NCBI RefSeq assembly: GCF_028009165.1
Contig: NC_079241.1
Location: 7,316,001 to 7,380,000 of the forward strand
DNA: 64,000 bases
Reading direction: 5' to 3'
DNA from: Akanthomyces muscarius
Lineage: Eukaryota > Ascomycota > Sordariomycetes > Hypocreales > Cordycipitaceae
A program made the translations under genes and the position numbers. This document shows, in pieces, positions 34,996-45,843 of the stretch (position 1 is its first letter; each line of letters begins with the position of its first letter). The notes below the pieces were generated by a model that saw only the letters and a list, made by a program, of their open reading frames with translations, had not been told where the DNA came from and did not search any database.

Positions 34996-36028
34996 TTAGA
35001 TCCATGCGCCGTCCACCTGGTACACACTACCGCTAACAAACGTGCTCTCGGGCCCGAGTAGGAAGCAAATCACATTCGCCGTTTCCTCTGCTGTACCTTG
35101 GCGCTGAAACGCCGTGGGCTCGTCAAACGGCGCGTCGGGGCGTCTTTGGTTAAAGTCCCAATTCTTCTGCATCAGCGGCGTGTATATGGCGCCTGGGGCG
35201 ACACTGTTGACGCGGATCTCGCGGTCGCCATTTTCCAGCGCCGCGGCCTTCGTAAGGCCCACGATGCCGTGCTTGCTAGCGTCGTAAGCTGCATGTTTCG
35301 CGAAGCCTATTTTCTACCCATGTCAGTTCTGCATGCTATTTAGTCCAACTACATGAGTTCGGGTACACGCCTTTGAGTCCGTGAATAGACGACACATTCA
35401 CAATAGATCCTCCATGCGCGATATTTCGCAGCTGCGCACGCATGCAGTACATGGTCCCTGTCAAGTTGACCCCGATAATCTTGTCCCAGTCCTCATCCTC
35501 GAGCTGCGACACCGTCGCGATACCATGACACTTGCCAATGACACCCGCGACGTTGGCCGCGCCGTCTAGCCGCCCATGTTTAGCCACAACGCCCGCAACC
35601 CAGGCGTCGACTTGCGCACGCTTCGATACATCAACGCGCTCAACGTCACATTCGATCCCCTGGTCGGCGAAATACGCAGACGCATCTTTCATCGCATTTG
35701 GATCGACGTCCGCGACGCACACTGTGGCGCCGCGCTGAGAGAGAATCTTGGCCGTGGCGAAACCGATTCCGCTGGCACCACCAGTGATGCCAAAGACGCG
35801 GCCCAATAGCGGCTTGTAGTCCTGAGTGGCCTGCTCATGAGCCTGTTGGCATTTGGCTTGTGCCATCGTAGTGGGGGCCGACACGGTCTGTGTGGTAGTG
35901 CTGGCGGCGGGCGCTGGTGCGGTGGTTGACGAGTCGGAGGAATCGCGAGGCTCCTTCGTCGTCGCTGTCGTCGACGGCGTTTTTGTTCTTGACCACGAGT
36001 GTCGAATCTTGGCCAGTGCAGAGGGCAT
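34996..36028 (-). CDS. Short-chain dehydrogenase/reductase (SDR)
   Basis: Two exons (36028-35371, 35306-34996) give 322 aa if the intron is GC-AG (35370-35307). The Rossmann nucleotide-binding motif GITGGASGIGFA, VADVD at the end of the second strand (suggesting an NAD preference), the NVAG-like ANVAGVIG, NVSSIHG (catalytic Ser), YDASKHG (catalytic Tyr and Lys) and SVAPGAIYTPL are all present. Substrate unknown. The GC donor gives the smooth HGLKGFAKHAAYDASKHG. A GT donor at 35352 would instead insert about seven residues (GVYPNSC). An N-terminal 54-residue Ser/Thr-rich extension precedes a second ATG at 35866, which may be the true start. No signal peptide is visible. Confidence 0.85.
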
Positions 36029-39000
36029 ACTGAAATGCAACCTAAAAAAAAAACACTCTGCGGTAAAGTGGTCGTGTTGGTGGGCGGCAAGATTGCAGGG
36101 TATTATACACGCCAATATTTTCGCGGGATTTGCCAAGACGAGACGATGGCCGCTTGATAGGATAAGCTTAAGAAGGAGAGGCTTTATTCATGGAATTGAA
36201 AAGAAGGGGAAGGGAGATTTGCTGTTCTCAAGGGAATGGAAGAGGGGAAAGGCCGTGGAAATTAAATCGCCGTCGCGCCGAGGGCCAGTTGCAGAAAAGA
36301 TAGACCCGAAGGTTGCAACCAGAGCCAGAGCCGCCTGGGGAAGTTTTTCGACAGCCGCATATATTTCCGGCACAATTCGCCGACCACTCGCGCTACCTAT
36401 TCATGCTGAGTGAAGAGCAGGGCGAGACTGTTGCGAAGCTCTGGTTTTGTCTTCCTACCTTTTTGCACTTAATTCCCGGCGGATGCTGGTCTGCTTCCGC
36501 GTGGGCGGGGGGCTTTGGTGGGGGTTGATTTCAAGCGGCCCCGCGATTATCCCAAAATTTTAATTCACCCGACGGGACATTTCGTCAGAGTGCAGTCACG
36601 TCACAGCCGCAGCTTTGTGGACATTTACACCATAGGCACTTTTTCCCCTCTGCTCCGGAAGCAGATATCCGAAGAGGCTAACAAACACGACGATTCGCAC
36701 CGATCGCATCAAAAAATACGGTTGATCGTCATATAACGAAACTCCTTGCCTACCCGCAGGCGCTCGCATAAAGAATGATAGGTTCGGACACGCGGCCGAG
36801 TTCTTCATCTACAGGCATTGTACTATCCGCGTCAGGGCCGGCCATCTGCGGTGTCGGTGCTCTGTGCTCTCTGCCTGCATCTTGTTCCGAACGCACAAAT
36901 CAATTCCGTGGCGTGGGCATATGGACATGTGCCAGAGCCGCCTAGCGTTGAGAAAGCCAATGCTCTCTGCCTCCGCACAATGATTTACGAATAACACGAC
37001 TCCAGGCCTCCGAATCCCCGGGGTGCTTAATTAGTGGTACTTGATGGTCTCACGGTGCCGGAGTGCGGCCGTTGTATATTCAGCGGATATCCACCGGTAG
37101 AACCTGCGCTCTTACAGCGCGCTCTGGACCTGCCAATAATCACGAATGCCCAGGGTCGGGTCACTAAAAATGGCTCAGTGAATTTTTTCCTGGTATTATG
37201 TCAACTCAATAACTGGCAATATTCTAAAGAGCGACGGCCGTGCCGCGACGTGGCTCTTTCTATGACGCGACGTAAAAGTTGAGAACGGTCGCCAAGTAAT
37301 ACAACCAACGTTGCCAGCACTGCGACAGCATTAATCTTGAACATGGCATCAAGCTCGAATCCTGTCATTATTATGCAATTATTTTAATAATGCGACTTTT
37401 ACAATTCAACCTGACAAAAGACAGCTTAGCAAACTCAGCCCCTAGTAAAACAAGCCAGGGGCGCTGAGATCCTACATCCATCTCTCTTTCCCCGAGGAGG
37501 CCGCCGTTGCAAGATTTGGATGGATCCCAGATCTTACACTTAAGGATGATAGAGTCCCAGCCAATAGGATGCCGGCTCCAATGGGCTGTCTTTATCGGAG
37601 TCAAAGATAAGTCGCCCAGCTCCGGATTGCTACTTCTCTGACGTGCCAAGTGGGGGCCGACAAAAGGACGCCGCTCTAGGTAGGCCAGAAGGAGACATGC
37701 TACTTCTTACTACTTCTTTATATCTTTTGCTTCCCTATGAATATTTTTATTCTTTTTAATAACTTAAGTCTATTTCTTATTTTCTCTTGTTTCTCTCATT
37801 CCTCTTATTCTTTTCATTCTCTCTAGCTAATATAGTTTTCTGAATTTCTCTTATTCCTCTAACAACCACAAGCGTCTTTTCCGCTACCCCCTTGCGTGCG
37901 AAACACCACAGCTTGGCGCCGCGTTACATGATGCAATGCGCCGGCTTCGCCACAAACAAAGTACAGCACCGTCACGCGGATTTTGCGTTGACTCTTCTAG
38001 TAATCTCTTTAAATTCTCCGTCTTTTCTAAGGCTTTCTTATACCTTAAGGCCAGGCTGTCTGAGTATAGCCCGCGGGCCGTCGAAACACAAATGGTGCAG
38101 CTCCATTCCTCAAAAGACGTTTGCCCTTCTCCTTCTTGTCGAGCTCTTTCCCTGTCTATGTCATGCGTCACTGATATGAACATGACTCTTGATGTTACAT
38201 CTTAGACTGCAACACCACGTTGATCGTCGCCGCCAAGGCAGCATGTCTCACTGATAACTGTCCTTCCCTCGAACAGTGTGCGTCGTCACTCTCGCGCAGA
38301 ACACGTAGTCGCTTAGCTGTTTCACAGCACTGCCTTGCTCCCGCAACACAGGCAGTTTTCGGTGCTGACACAGACTCATCGTATCCAATTGCAAGCCGAT
38401 CTTCTGTGCATGGCAGCGTCATGTTTCAAGCTTAATTTTTAAGCATTCGGCTAGCCAACATGATCAACCCTGCATGCCCGTGCGTTTTTCTTCTTACTCG
38501 TCCTTTATTTTTAGCCTCTTCCCCCTCCAGCGTTTCAACCATTTTTTTTTTCGACATCTATCATCAAGAAAACACCCTGGAGTAGTTTTGCTTCTTTTGC
38601 TGTCGGAAGATGACATGGATGACTTCCGCCCGGCGACCATTTGCGCCTGGGTTGGTCGTGGCGGCGGGTCACGAACACAGTCACGGCTCTTGGCAGCAAG
38701 GCGCAGCAGCGCCTCTCCCTTTACGTGTCCCAATGCATCCTTCAGTCCTCCTACATGTGTACCCTTCTGTCCTCCCGCCAAGATGCGCTGGGGGCCGTCT
38801 GTTACGCCGCTCCGTGTAGGTCTAGATTGGATCTGCGCATCGCTGCCGCTGGGCTGAGATTTGGCCCCATCCCGCCAAGCCGGCTTCTGAGATTGCCTGT
38901 GCATGCCAACATCTTTCGGCATTTGCTTCTCCTCGATTGAGACATCATCTTTCCTGTATCGGCTCGCAGATCCAGTGCCAGCTTGTATGCACGCTACCAG

Positions 39001-39403
39001 ACTCTGCTTTATGCTGACAGGCAATCACGGGAGAACACGGAGAGGGCTGTCAAACGTTCGAAATGCATGTAAGATAAGCTTAATTTTTCTGGTGGGGATC
39101 GCAAAGAGTACACGCAAGTCCGAACCCTGCACCAACACCATGTCTCAGCACGGATGCAAGTGTGGAATCTCTACACCGTACAACAGCCTTGGCGTTGGGC
39201 ACATCATCCCTCAGTATTCCTTGTTTGGGCGTCACAAGACTGCTAGGCTGTTTGATAACAAACCGACTTCTCAAATACCTGTTGGGTATAATACGGCCGC
39301 CTCTCCCGTCCACTCCAGAGTGGCTTAGGTACTGTAACGCCTTTTTTTTGGTCCCCATCGTTTCTTGGCTTTGGTTGTTTCTTTCCGCTCGTAGAAACAC
39401 ATC
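36029..39403. other. 3.4-kb gene-poor interval
   Basis: SDR promoter and spacer. Only unassignable short frames are present, plus repeat copy 4 at about 37688-37885. The longest is a minus-strand hydrophilic frame at 38494-39024 whose first ATG is internal (38922). No gene is supported. Confidence 0.4.
37688..37885 (-). repeat. Dispersed purine-strand AT-rich element, copy 4
   Basis: Pyrimidine-rich on the plus strand. It starts TGCTACTTCTTACTACTTC and ends CTCTAACAACCACAAGC, the latter resembling GCTAGCAACCACTG at the right end of the 40.5-kb copy. The inside reads TAGCTAGAGAGAATGAAAAG on the minus strand. Confidence 0.42.
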
Positions 39404-40387
39404 ATGAATGCTGTTGGCCCCAACTCACCCAAGTGCCTCAAATATGCACAGTTTGCCTCACATCTGGTACGGTGGCAGTTCAAAGTGATTTACTGGACAT
39501 TATTTATTACAAATTTACTGCTCTTATTCTTCGGATCATTTGTATACATCAAGTGAGAAAAGTCCTCTCCACTGCTAAATCTCTGCTGACCATATGCAGA
39601 GCCCAAGACGCCCTGTCAAAATACTCGGAGCATCCTGGCCGGCTTCAGAAGCGTCTTCGAATATGTATCAGCATATGCACAGGATGCGTCCTCATATCAA
39701 CGGTGATAGTCGTGATGGAAGTCTACACATTGTTGGCGCTACAGTTTTGCGACGGCGAAGACCTCATGTCTCTATACTGGTCAACGTGGACCATGATCCA
39801 ACTCGGGTCGCTGATTGCCATGGTTGGCGTCATTCTAGCTATGGTTCACACTTTGCGCAATAAACGTCACCCGTGAGTACTCTTTCGGCCACTGATGCGG
39901 CGCCGCTAACAGATGACAGTCCCTGGGCGCTGGCGCTGGGAACACCAGTCCTTGTTATTGCAGGGCTGCTGCACATGTGCTATTATTGTACGAGAGCGCA
40001 CTGTAAGAAGTTGTACAGAAAGTCAAAGTCGGAAACGGAAACCGAGCCGCCGATGAGCAGAGTGTATGTAAAGACTTGACCGCTTAACAGCCAAGCGCTA
40101 ACTCGATCAGCAATACCATCGGCCCCAGCTCCAACAATTCAATCGATGAAACAATAAGAGGCGAGTTTATTGGGTTTACAATGGAAGGGGGACCAATAGT
40201 CAGATTCACGAACAGCGACGTGATCGATATTCCAGAAGGTGCTGAGCTGCTGGGTCGATCTGAAACCAACAGCGTCTTGATCTCGTACCGTAGAGACTCG
40301 GTCCGCTTTCTGACAGAAGACCAGGACACCGGCAACGAAATATCTAAAGTACAAAATAGCAACCAGAGCGCACAAGAAAAATCATAG
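39404..40387 (+). CDS. Orphan four-helix membrane protein
   Basis: I do not recognise the family. Four exons (39404-39552, 39600-39872, 39920-40063, 40111-40387) give 280 aa. All three introns are exactly 47 bp with GTGAGA/GTGAGT/GTATGT donors and CTRAC branch points (GCTGAC, GCTAAC, GCTAAC). Four hydrophobic segments are seen: VIYWTLFITNLLLLFFGSFV (about 28-47), ICISICTGCVLISTVIVVME, MIQLGSLIAMVGVILAMV, and LALGTPVLVIAGLLHMCYY. A hydrophilic, Lys/Glu-rich region and a soluble C-terminal tail of about 100 residues with FTNSDVIDIPEGAELL follow. There is no signal peptide. Consistent splicing, open frame and clean hydrophobicity argue for a real gene; the function is unknown. It lies upstream of CFD1 on the same strand. 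Confidence 0.7.
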
Positions 40388-40896
40388 ATAAAAACGGAAT
40401 GGAAATTCTCAATAGCCAGTATCATGTTCGACAAGCTGATGTTTATCCTTTACTGAGTGTGGTGTAGGGTAACACAGAAACAGGAAGAGGTAGAACAGTG
40501 GCTAGGCTATTATATTTCTTTTTTCGTCATATTTTTCCTATTTCTCTACATTCCCCATTTCTAGCAAATATCTTGCTTTCTAGTATCTCTCTATCTTTAG
40601 AGTCGCTAGCAACCACTGATCTCTTTCTTGACTACCCGCTTGCCATGACTAGCAACGGGCGATGCTTTGAAATAGTGCTAAAGTGGCGGGGTTTGCGGTT
40701 TGACGGTTTTGGCGGGGCAAATGCCTGGAGAGTCGGGCTGCTTGCTTGCTTGCTAATCAAGTTCCAAACATCCTTTCTTTGCGCCACAACTTATAGTTTA
40801 CCAACTGCACAGGCTTGACGAAAAAAATAGCCGGAGTCGAATACTTTAAATCAACAAAAAACTTACGTTGGCTACAGTCTACACCGTAGGTTGACC
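40388..40896. other. Intergenic with one AT-rich repeat; CFD1 promoter
   Basis: 3' flank of the orphan gene, repeat copy 5 (40496-40618), then the CFD1 promoter. Confidence 0.45.
40496..40618 (+). repeat. Dispersed AT-rich element, copy 5, with inverted ends
   Basis: 123 bp from CAGTGGCTAGGCTATTA to GTCGCTAGCAACCACTG. The ends are imperfect inverted repeats (CAGTGG...CCACTG), which makes this the clearest miniature-transposon-like member of the family. No target duplication is evident in the flanking eight bases. Confidence 0.5.
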
Positions 40897-41851
40897 ATGG
40901 GCTTGGACAAGGTCAAGCACATTGTGCTAGTAGGTTGCTCGTCCTGCCCTTCCGCACCGTCGACTGACAACACAGGTCCTTTCAGGCAAAGGCGGCGTTG
41001 GCAAGTCCTCGGTTACGACACAAATCGCGCTTTCGCTAGCCCTCACAGGGCACTCGGTCGGCATTCTCGACATTGACCTGACGGGTCCCTCGATCCCGCG
41101 GATGCTCTCGATCGAATCGTCCAAAGTCACACAAGTTCCCGGCGGCTGGGCACCCGTGTGCGTGCAAGCTGCCGACACAGACACCGGGACTGGCGGCCTG
41201 TACGCCATGAGCTTAGGCTTTTTGCTCCCGCAGCGCGGCGACGCGGTGGTGTGGCGCGGGCCGAAAAAGACTGCCATGATCCGGCAGTTCTTCAAGGACG
41301 TGCTGTGGCCCGAGATAGACTATTTACTTATTGATACGCCACCAGGAACCTCGGACGAGCACATTTCGCTGGCGGAGACACTGCAGCGGGACGCGCGCCC
41401 AGGTCAGGTGTCGGGGGCGGTGGTGGTGACAACGCCGCAGGCGGTGTCGACGGCCGACGTGCGCAAGGAACTGAACTTTTGCGCCAAGACGAGCATCAAT
41501 GTCCTTGGTGTGGTGGAAAATATGAGCGGGTTCGTGTGTCCGCACTGCTCAGAATGTACAGACATTTTTGGATCGGGGGGCGGCAAGGCAATGGCGGAGG
41601 AGTTCAAGGTCCCGTTCCTCGGGGCAGTGCCGATGGATGCGCAGTTCATCACGTTGGTAGAGGAAGGGCGACGGCCGCAGTACCCAGTAGGTACGCACGT
41701 GAATGGGCAGGATATCTCAAGCGAGGAGAGAGCCGGTGATGATACGGGGCCGCTAATGGAAAAGTACAAGGACTGTTCGCTGTATCATGTGTTCAAGGGT
41801 ATAGCGGAGGGATTGGCTGAGGGGGCGACGAGCGAAATTTTTTTTCTTTGA
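40897..41851 (+). CDS. CFD1: Cytosolic Fe-S cluster assembly ATPase Cfd1
   Basis: Two exons (40897-40929, 40976-41851) give 302 aa. The 11-codon first exon joins to [16 protein letters not shown], the deviant Walker A of the Mrp/Nbp35 P-loop NTPases. [13 protein letters not shown], the Walker-B-like [14 protein letters not shown] and [17 protein letters not shown] follow; the CPHC pair of the last binds the bridging Fe-S cluster. It lacks the N-terminal four-cysteine ferredoxin-like motif of Nbp35, hence Cfd1 (NUBP2). With Nbp35 it forms the scaffold that builds Fe-S clusters for cytosolic and nuclear proteins. The C-terminus matches the usual length. Confidence 0.95.
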
Positions 41852-42310
41852 ATTACAGCATCAGACATCTAAAACACTATTAATCAGACATGGCACTTGA
41901 AGCCTAAAAACTCATTGAGGGGATCCGGCGCAGAGCGACGGCTCGCTTGTTTGTTTTGCGGAATCGTGTACACGACCACGTAGATCTTTTGTGCTCGCAT
42001 ACGCAACTAGGGCAGCGACATGCCAACTGAAGCCAGTCTGCCGTCCGGCCCAGCTGGCTCGCGTGCGACATGTCCATCTGCGGCAACGGCAACACTCACG
42101 CGGGTGATTGGCGACCCGGCCATGGGCTATGCCGAAGCCGGAGGATTATTACGAGTGAGAGCTCTCAAGCCAAGCTACAGGGTCGGCACCCGGCCCGGGA
42201 CTGACTGCTGCGAGACCCATCCGTGCAACTAAGACATTAACTTAGAGCGCCATGTGACGCCTAGAACAGGGTCAATCAACGCCGTCTCGATGCAAGCCTG
42301 TAAGCTTAGA

Positions 42311-42356
42311 GCTGGAGCACATTTCAGCTTGCTGCTGGAGCACATTTCAGCTTGGT
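42311..42356 (+). repeat. 23-bp tandem duplication
   Basis: GCTGGAGCACATTTCAGCTT plus three bases, twice in a row, with 22 of 23 bases identical. Confidence 0.85.
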
Positions 42357-42857
42357 GCCAGATAGCCGCAACCGATACAGTCTGACTGATAGTAACCAGA
42401 AGCTAGCAGATGCGAAAGTGATTTTTTTCTAGTTATATAGTTGTAAATTCATGAATTTGCACTTTGCTACATTGGGCGTCGCCGTCATCAGCTAAAAATT
42501 TCAACCTTCCACAGCTGTCAAGTGGGGAACGTCACCACCATCGAGCCCAACGCCCGAAATATTGACACACAGAATCTCGTTCAGCTCTCGTGCCTGCTTT
42601 CCTACTTTTCACCGCACAGGACATTTTGTCTAAAACAAAACCGCACATACACGACCTCTCTGCAGCAGTAGGACTCGCATGCAGTAGCCCTGCTCCTATT
42701 GCATACGAATTTGTCTACCCGGGTCAAAACTGCGTCTTTTGTGGCCCGACGTGGGGAAGGACAAAATCTTCTTCTTGGCACCATCATCGCCCTCGACGAG
42801 CTCCCATTACCACCTGGGGACGCGCGCCGCCTCGTTCTGCACCGAATTTAGAACTCA

Positions 42858-43087
42858 ATGTTGCACGCCCGCTCGTAAATTGCCGAGCTTGCTCATCTCC
42901 AAGACGGTCGTGACCGTTTCGACCGTCCCACCTTCTGCTTGTCCACTGGTCTTCCATGCGTCCAGCAGACCCTCTTCGCTTCCTATTCAACAGACCATCC
43001 AAGTATGCCAATCTCAGACTCAGCCCGCGCGACTCGCGCCTCCATCGCCGCCTGCTAACCAAACTTCCCGTTTCAAGGCCTCGATAG
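42858..43087 (+). promoter_or_regulatory. Candidate upstream ORFs in the SPE2 leader
   Basis: Three short ATG-initiated frames precede the AdoMet decarboxylase start: 42858-42878 (6 codons, MLHARS), 42956-43087 (43 codons) and 43005-43058 (17 codons, MPISDSARATRASIAAC). AdoMet decarboxylase mRNAs in animals and plants are regulated by uORFs that sense polyamines. Whether these lie inside the fungal transcript is not known. Confidence 0.35.
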
Positions 43088-43520
43088 CACCTCTTGCTGA
43101 AAGAAAAAACCGCGCTCTGCTGCAGACCTCTTACTGCAGAACCCCGCTCGCCATTCGGCAGCATCGCCGCCTCGTCCTTCGAAAAGCAGATTCTGCCGTC
43201 TGCTAGCTCCGATACTCTCCCATAGGTATCGGACTGCAGCCTAATTGTCACAATTCCTCCCGAAAAGAGGTTCCAACATTCCATCTTCCGACCCCCCTAA
43301 CGTCCTCTCGCGACGTTAACAAGACTCTTCTCTCACCAACGCATTGCTGCTGGCTCCGCCAGCGCCAGAGACTCATCACTCTCCTGTGGGCCTACTCTCT
43401 CAAGCAGACACCGCAAGGTCTGTTTGAGCGGCAGCTAGTGCTCCGCGGACTCTGCCATCCGGGCAAAGAACCCTTCAACGTCTCTTGATTACCAACCGGC
43501 CTCCATTTCACGCCGCCATT

Positions 43521-45041
43521 ATGGTCCAGTACTCGGTCCCAAGCAACTATACCTTTTCTCCGTCCTCTGCGACTCCCCACTTGACCATCAATCACGATGT
43601 TGTTGCCGACCTAGACTCGAGCAACGCCTTTGAGGGTCCCGAGAAGCTTTTGGAGGTTTGGTTTGCCCCCAGCGCCGATGCTCTACCCGTCAATGCCTCC
43701 CCTTTGGGCCTCAAGACCGTTGAAAAGGAGACATGGGAGTCCATGCTCGACATGGTTCACTGCAAAGTCCTCTCCGTCCTCGAGTCCGACACTGTCGACG
43801 CCTACCTCTTGTCTGAATCGAGCATGTTTGTCTTCCCCCACAAGCTGATTCTCAAGACCTGCGGTACTACCACACTTTTGCTTGGTCTCCAGCGCCTTCT
43901 TCATATTGCTGCGGTCAATGCTGGCTTTCCATTCAGTAACGCCAGCTCGGTCGACAACATTCGCGCGGCGGCCACACCGTACCGCGTCTTTTACAGCCGC
44001 AAGAACTTTCTCTTCCCGGACAAGCAGCGCGGCCCTCACCGTAGCTGGAAGCAGGAAGTCAAGTACCTCGACGATATGCTCAATCACGGAAGCGCTTACA
44101 TGGTTGGCAAGATGAACGGCGACCATTGGTACCTCTATCTCACCCCACCGAACCAGGAGCTTACACCCCCTATGACGCCTCAGTCCGAGACCAATGACAA
44201 TGCTATCGAGGGCGACAACACCGAGCTTGGTGCTGTCGAGTCAAGCGGCGACGAATATGTTGACGAGACCCTGGAGATTCTCATGACTGATCTTGATCCC
44301 GAGAATGCAAAGCAGTTCTTTCTTTCGCACGCGAGTGCGGTCGCTTGCGATAAGATGGCTGCTGAGAATAAGGCACTCTACTCTGCCAGCAACGGCGATG
44401 CCGCTGAGCCGTTGGACGAAGTCGACGTTTTTAGTAACGGAAGCGACTCCGACTTGCACGATGGAGTCAAGGCGCTCGGAATTGATGAGTCACTCACCAC
44501 TGAGGGCCATGCCCTTGGCACCGTCATCTCCGACAACTGCGGATTGGCCGATGTGTACCCTACCTCGGTCTACCCTGACGCGCGCATCGACGCGTACCTT
44601 TTTAGTCCCTGCGGCTTTTCCGCCAACGGTGTCGTGCCGGCTCCCCCGACCGCGGATGGTGAGAGCAAGGCTTGCCACTACTTTACTGTGCACGTCACTC
44701 CGGAGGACGGCTTCTCTTTTGCGTCGTTTGAGACGAACGTGCCCGGCGGACAGAAAGGCCGTGCCACTGCCGATATTATTTCGCACGTAGTCGACATCTT
44801 TAAGCCCGGGCGCTTTAGCGTCACGCTCTTTGAGGCCAAGGGCCGCCGTGCCAACCCCTATGGCGCTGGTGCCGACCAGATCCGTGGCTTGGCGGGCAAG
44901 CGCCTTGCTGACCCTGTCCCGGGCTACAAGCGTGTTGACCGTATTGTGCACGAATTCGACGACTATAACCTCGTTTTCCGTTTCTTTGAAAAAGATGGCT
45001 TTGCGGGGCCCAAGGGGGCTCGTGTTGGAGAGGAGGAGTGA
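43521..45041 (+). CDS. SPE2: S-adenosylmethionine decarboxylase proenzyme
   Basis: Intronless, 506 aa. It decarboxylates SAM to supply aminopropyl groups for spermidine and spermine. The self-cleavage site LSESSM is intact (Glu99-Ser100). Ser100 becomes the pyruvoyl group, and KTCGTTTLL places the catalytic Cys at 114, the same 14-residue spacing as the human enzyme. Later CGFSANGVV and YFTVHVTPEDGFSFASFE carry the Ser and His needed for processing. The protein is longer than the mammalian form because of an acidic insert of about 100 residues in the middle (from about 215: PPMTPQSETNDN to EVDVFSNGSDSDLH), as in other fungi. I chose the ATG at 43521; the frame upstream has no earlier ATG. The leader carries uORFs, suggesting translational control by polyamines. 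Confidence 0.96.
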   Translation: MVQYSVPSNYTFSPSSATPHLTINHDVVADLDSSNAFEGPEKLLEVWFAPSADALPVNASPLGLKTVEKETWESMLDMVHCKVLSVLESDTVDAYLLSESSMFVFPHKLILKTCGTTTLLLGLQRLLHIAAVNAGFPFSNASSVDNIRAAATPYRVFYSRKNFLFPDKQRGPHRSWKQEVKYLDDMLNHGSAYMVGKMNGDHWYLYLTPPNQELTPPMTPQSETNDNAIEGDNTELGAVESSGDEYVDETLEILMTDLDPENAKQFFLSHASAVACDKMAAENKALYSASNGDAAEPLDEVDVFSNGSDSDLHDGVKALGIDESLTTEGHALGTVISDNCGLADVYPTSVYPDARIDAYLFSPCGFSANGVVPAPPTADGESKACHYFTVHVTPEDGFSFASFETNVPGGQKGRATADIISHVVDIFKPGRFSVTLFEAKGRRANPYGAGADQIRGLAGKRLADPVPGYKRVDRIVHEFDDYNLVFRFFEKDGFAGPKGARVGEEE

Positions 45042-45597
45042 CCTGGCCCTATGGATGGAAGGATGGATGTCAGGTCTGCTCGGTCTTGAATGCAAGGACT
45101 CACGTTTGATCTCGCACCTGAGTGACTGCGAAGCTTTTTCAAGGTTAAAAGTTAGCAGACACTCCCAATGTTTACTTTCTTGGCTCCCTAATTTTGTCAC
45201 GCCTTTTTTTCTGGCTTTGCCAGGGCCACTCATTGGTTCGATTGCGCAACGATGACGGCAGCGTATTTATGAGTTTTGACTATTTACGACTGCATACTAG
45301 CCACAACATTATAATATCAATGCAATCTGAACTGTATCTATCAATGGATGTGAATTACTTGCTTCCTCCTTTTGTTTGCTGGGAGTAGAGTTGTTATCGA
45401 TAAGCACGGAGACCCACCTATCTTTTCTCTCCGCCGAAATTTCTGCCTCACAAATTTTTCCTGGCCAGAGTTTCGAGAGACACTCTAACCTCACGACCTG
45501 AAGAAGTTCGTGCACAACCCAACATAAGCCTTGCACCAGGATCTCCAATTGGACTCCTTCAAAGCAACCTATTTAAAAACTACACACAACCGCCGAC
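45042..45597. other. SPE2 3' flank and NOP10 promoter
   Basis: 556 bp between two plus-strand genes. No gene is seen. Confidence 0.45.
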
Positions 45598-45843
45598 ATG
45601 CATCTCATGTACACCCTCGACGACAAAGGCAACCGCCTGTACACACTGAAGAAGGTCGCTCACGGGCAGGTGACCAAGTCTGCACACCCTGCACGCTTCT
45701 CGCCTGACGACAAGTGGTCGCGCCAGCGTGTGACGCTGAAGCGTCGTTTTGGTCTTCTCTTGACCCAGCAGAGTATGTTTTTTGGCCTCTGCCTTGTCGT
45801 CGTTCAGAAGCTGACTATTGAAACCGCAGAGGACGAGGAGTAA
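45598..45843 (+). CDS. NOP10: H/ACA snoRNP subunit Nop10
   Basis: A tiny protein of 62 aa from two exons (45598-45772 and 45830-45843). The start [19 protein letters not shown] and [20 protein letters not shown] then RFGLLLTQQ are the signature of Nop10. It bridges the pseudouridine synthase Cbf5 and guide RNA in box H/ACA particles for rRNA modification and processing. The last exon is only 14 nt and supplies KDEE and the stop. The unspliced frame would add a hydrophobic tail not seen in the family, so the intron (57 bp, GTATGT, CTGAC branch) is well supported. Convergent with NOB1. Confidence 0.94.
   Translation: MHLMYTLDDKGNRLYTLKKVAHGQVTKSAHPARFSPDDKWSRQRVTLKRRFGLLLTQQSMFFGLCLVVVQKLTIETAEDEE

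Larger units (their letters stand above)
41852..43520. promoter_or_regulatory. Upstream region and long leader of AdoMet decarboxylase
   Basis: No protein gene is seen. A 23-bp tandem duplication sits at 42311-42356. The last ~900 bp are C/T-rich and probably include a long 5' leader. After an ATG at 43005 there is no other ATG until the start codon at 43521. Small upstream ORFs lie at 42679, 42858, 42956 and 43005. Confidence 0.45.

Noticed and set aside
38494..39024. Hydrophilic minus-strand frame of 176 codons
   Set aside because: Its first codon is not ATG, the first ATG lies at 38922, the plus strand is open as well, and I recognise no family. Too weak to call a gene.
44490..45233. 247-codon minus-strand frame
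   Set aside because: Antisense shadow of SPE2.
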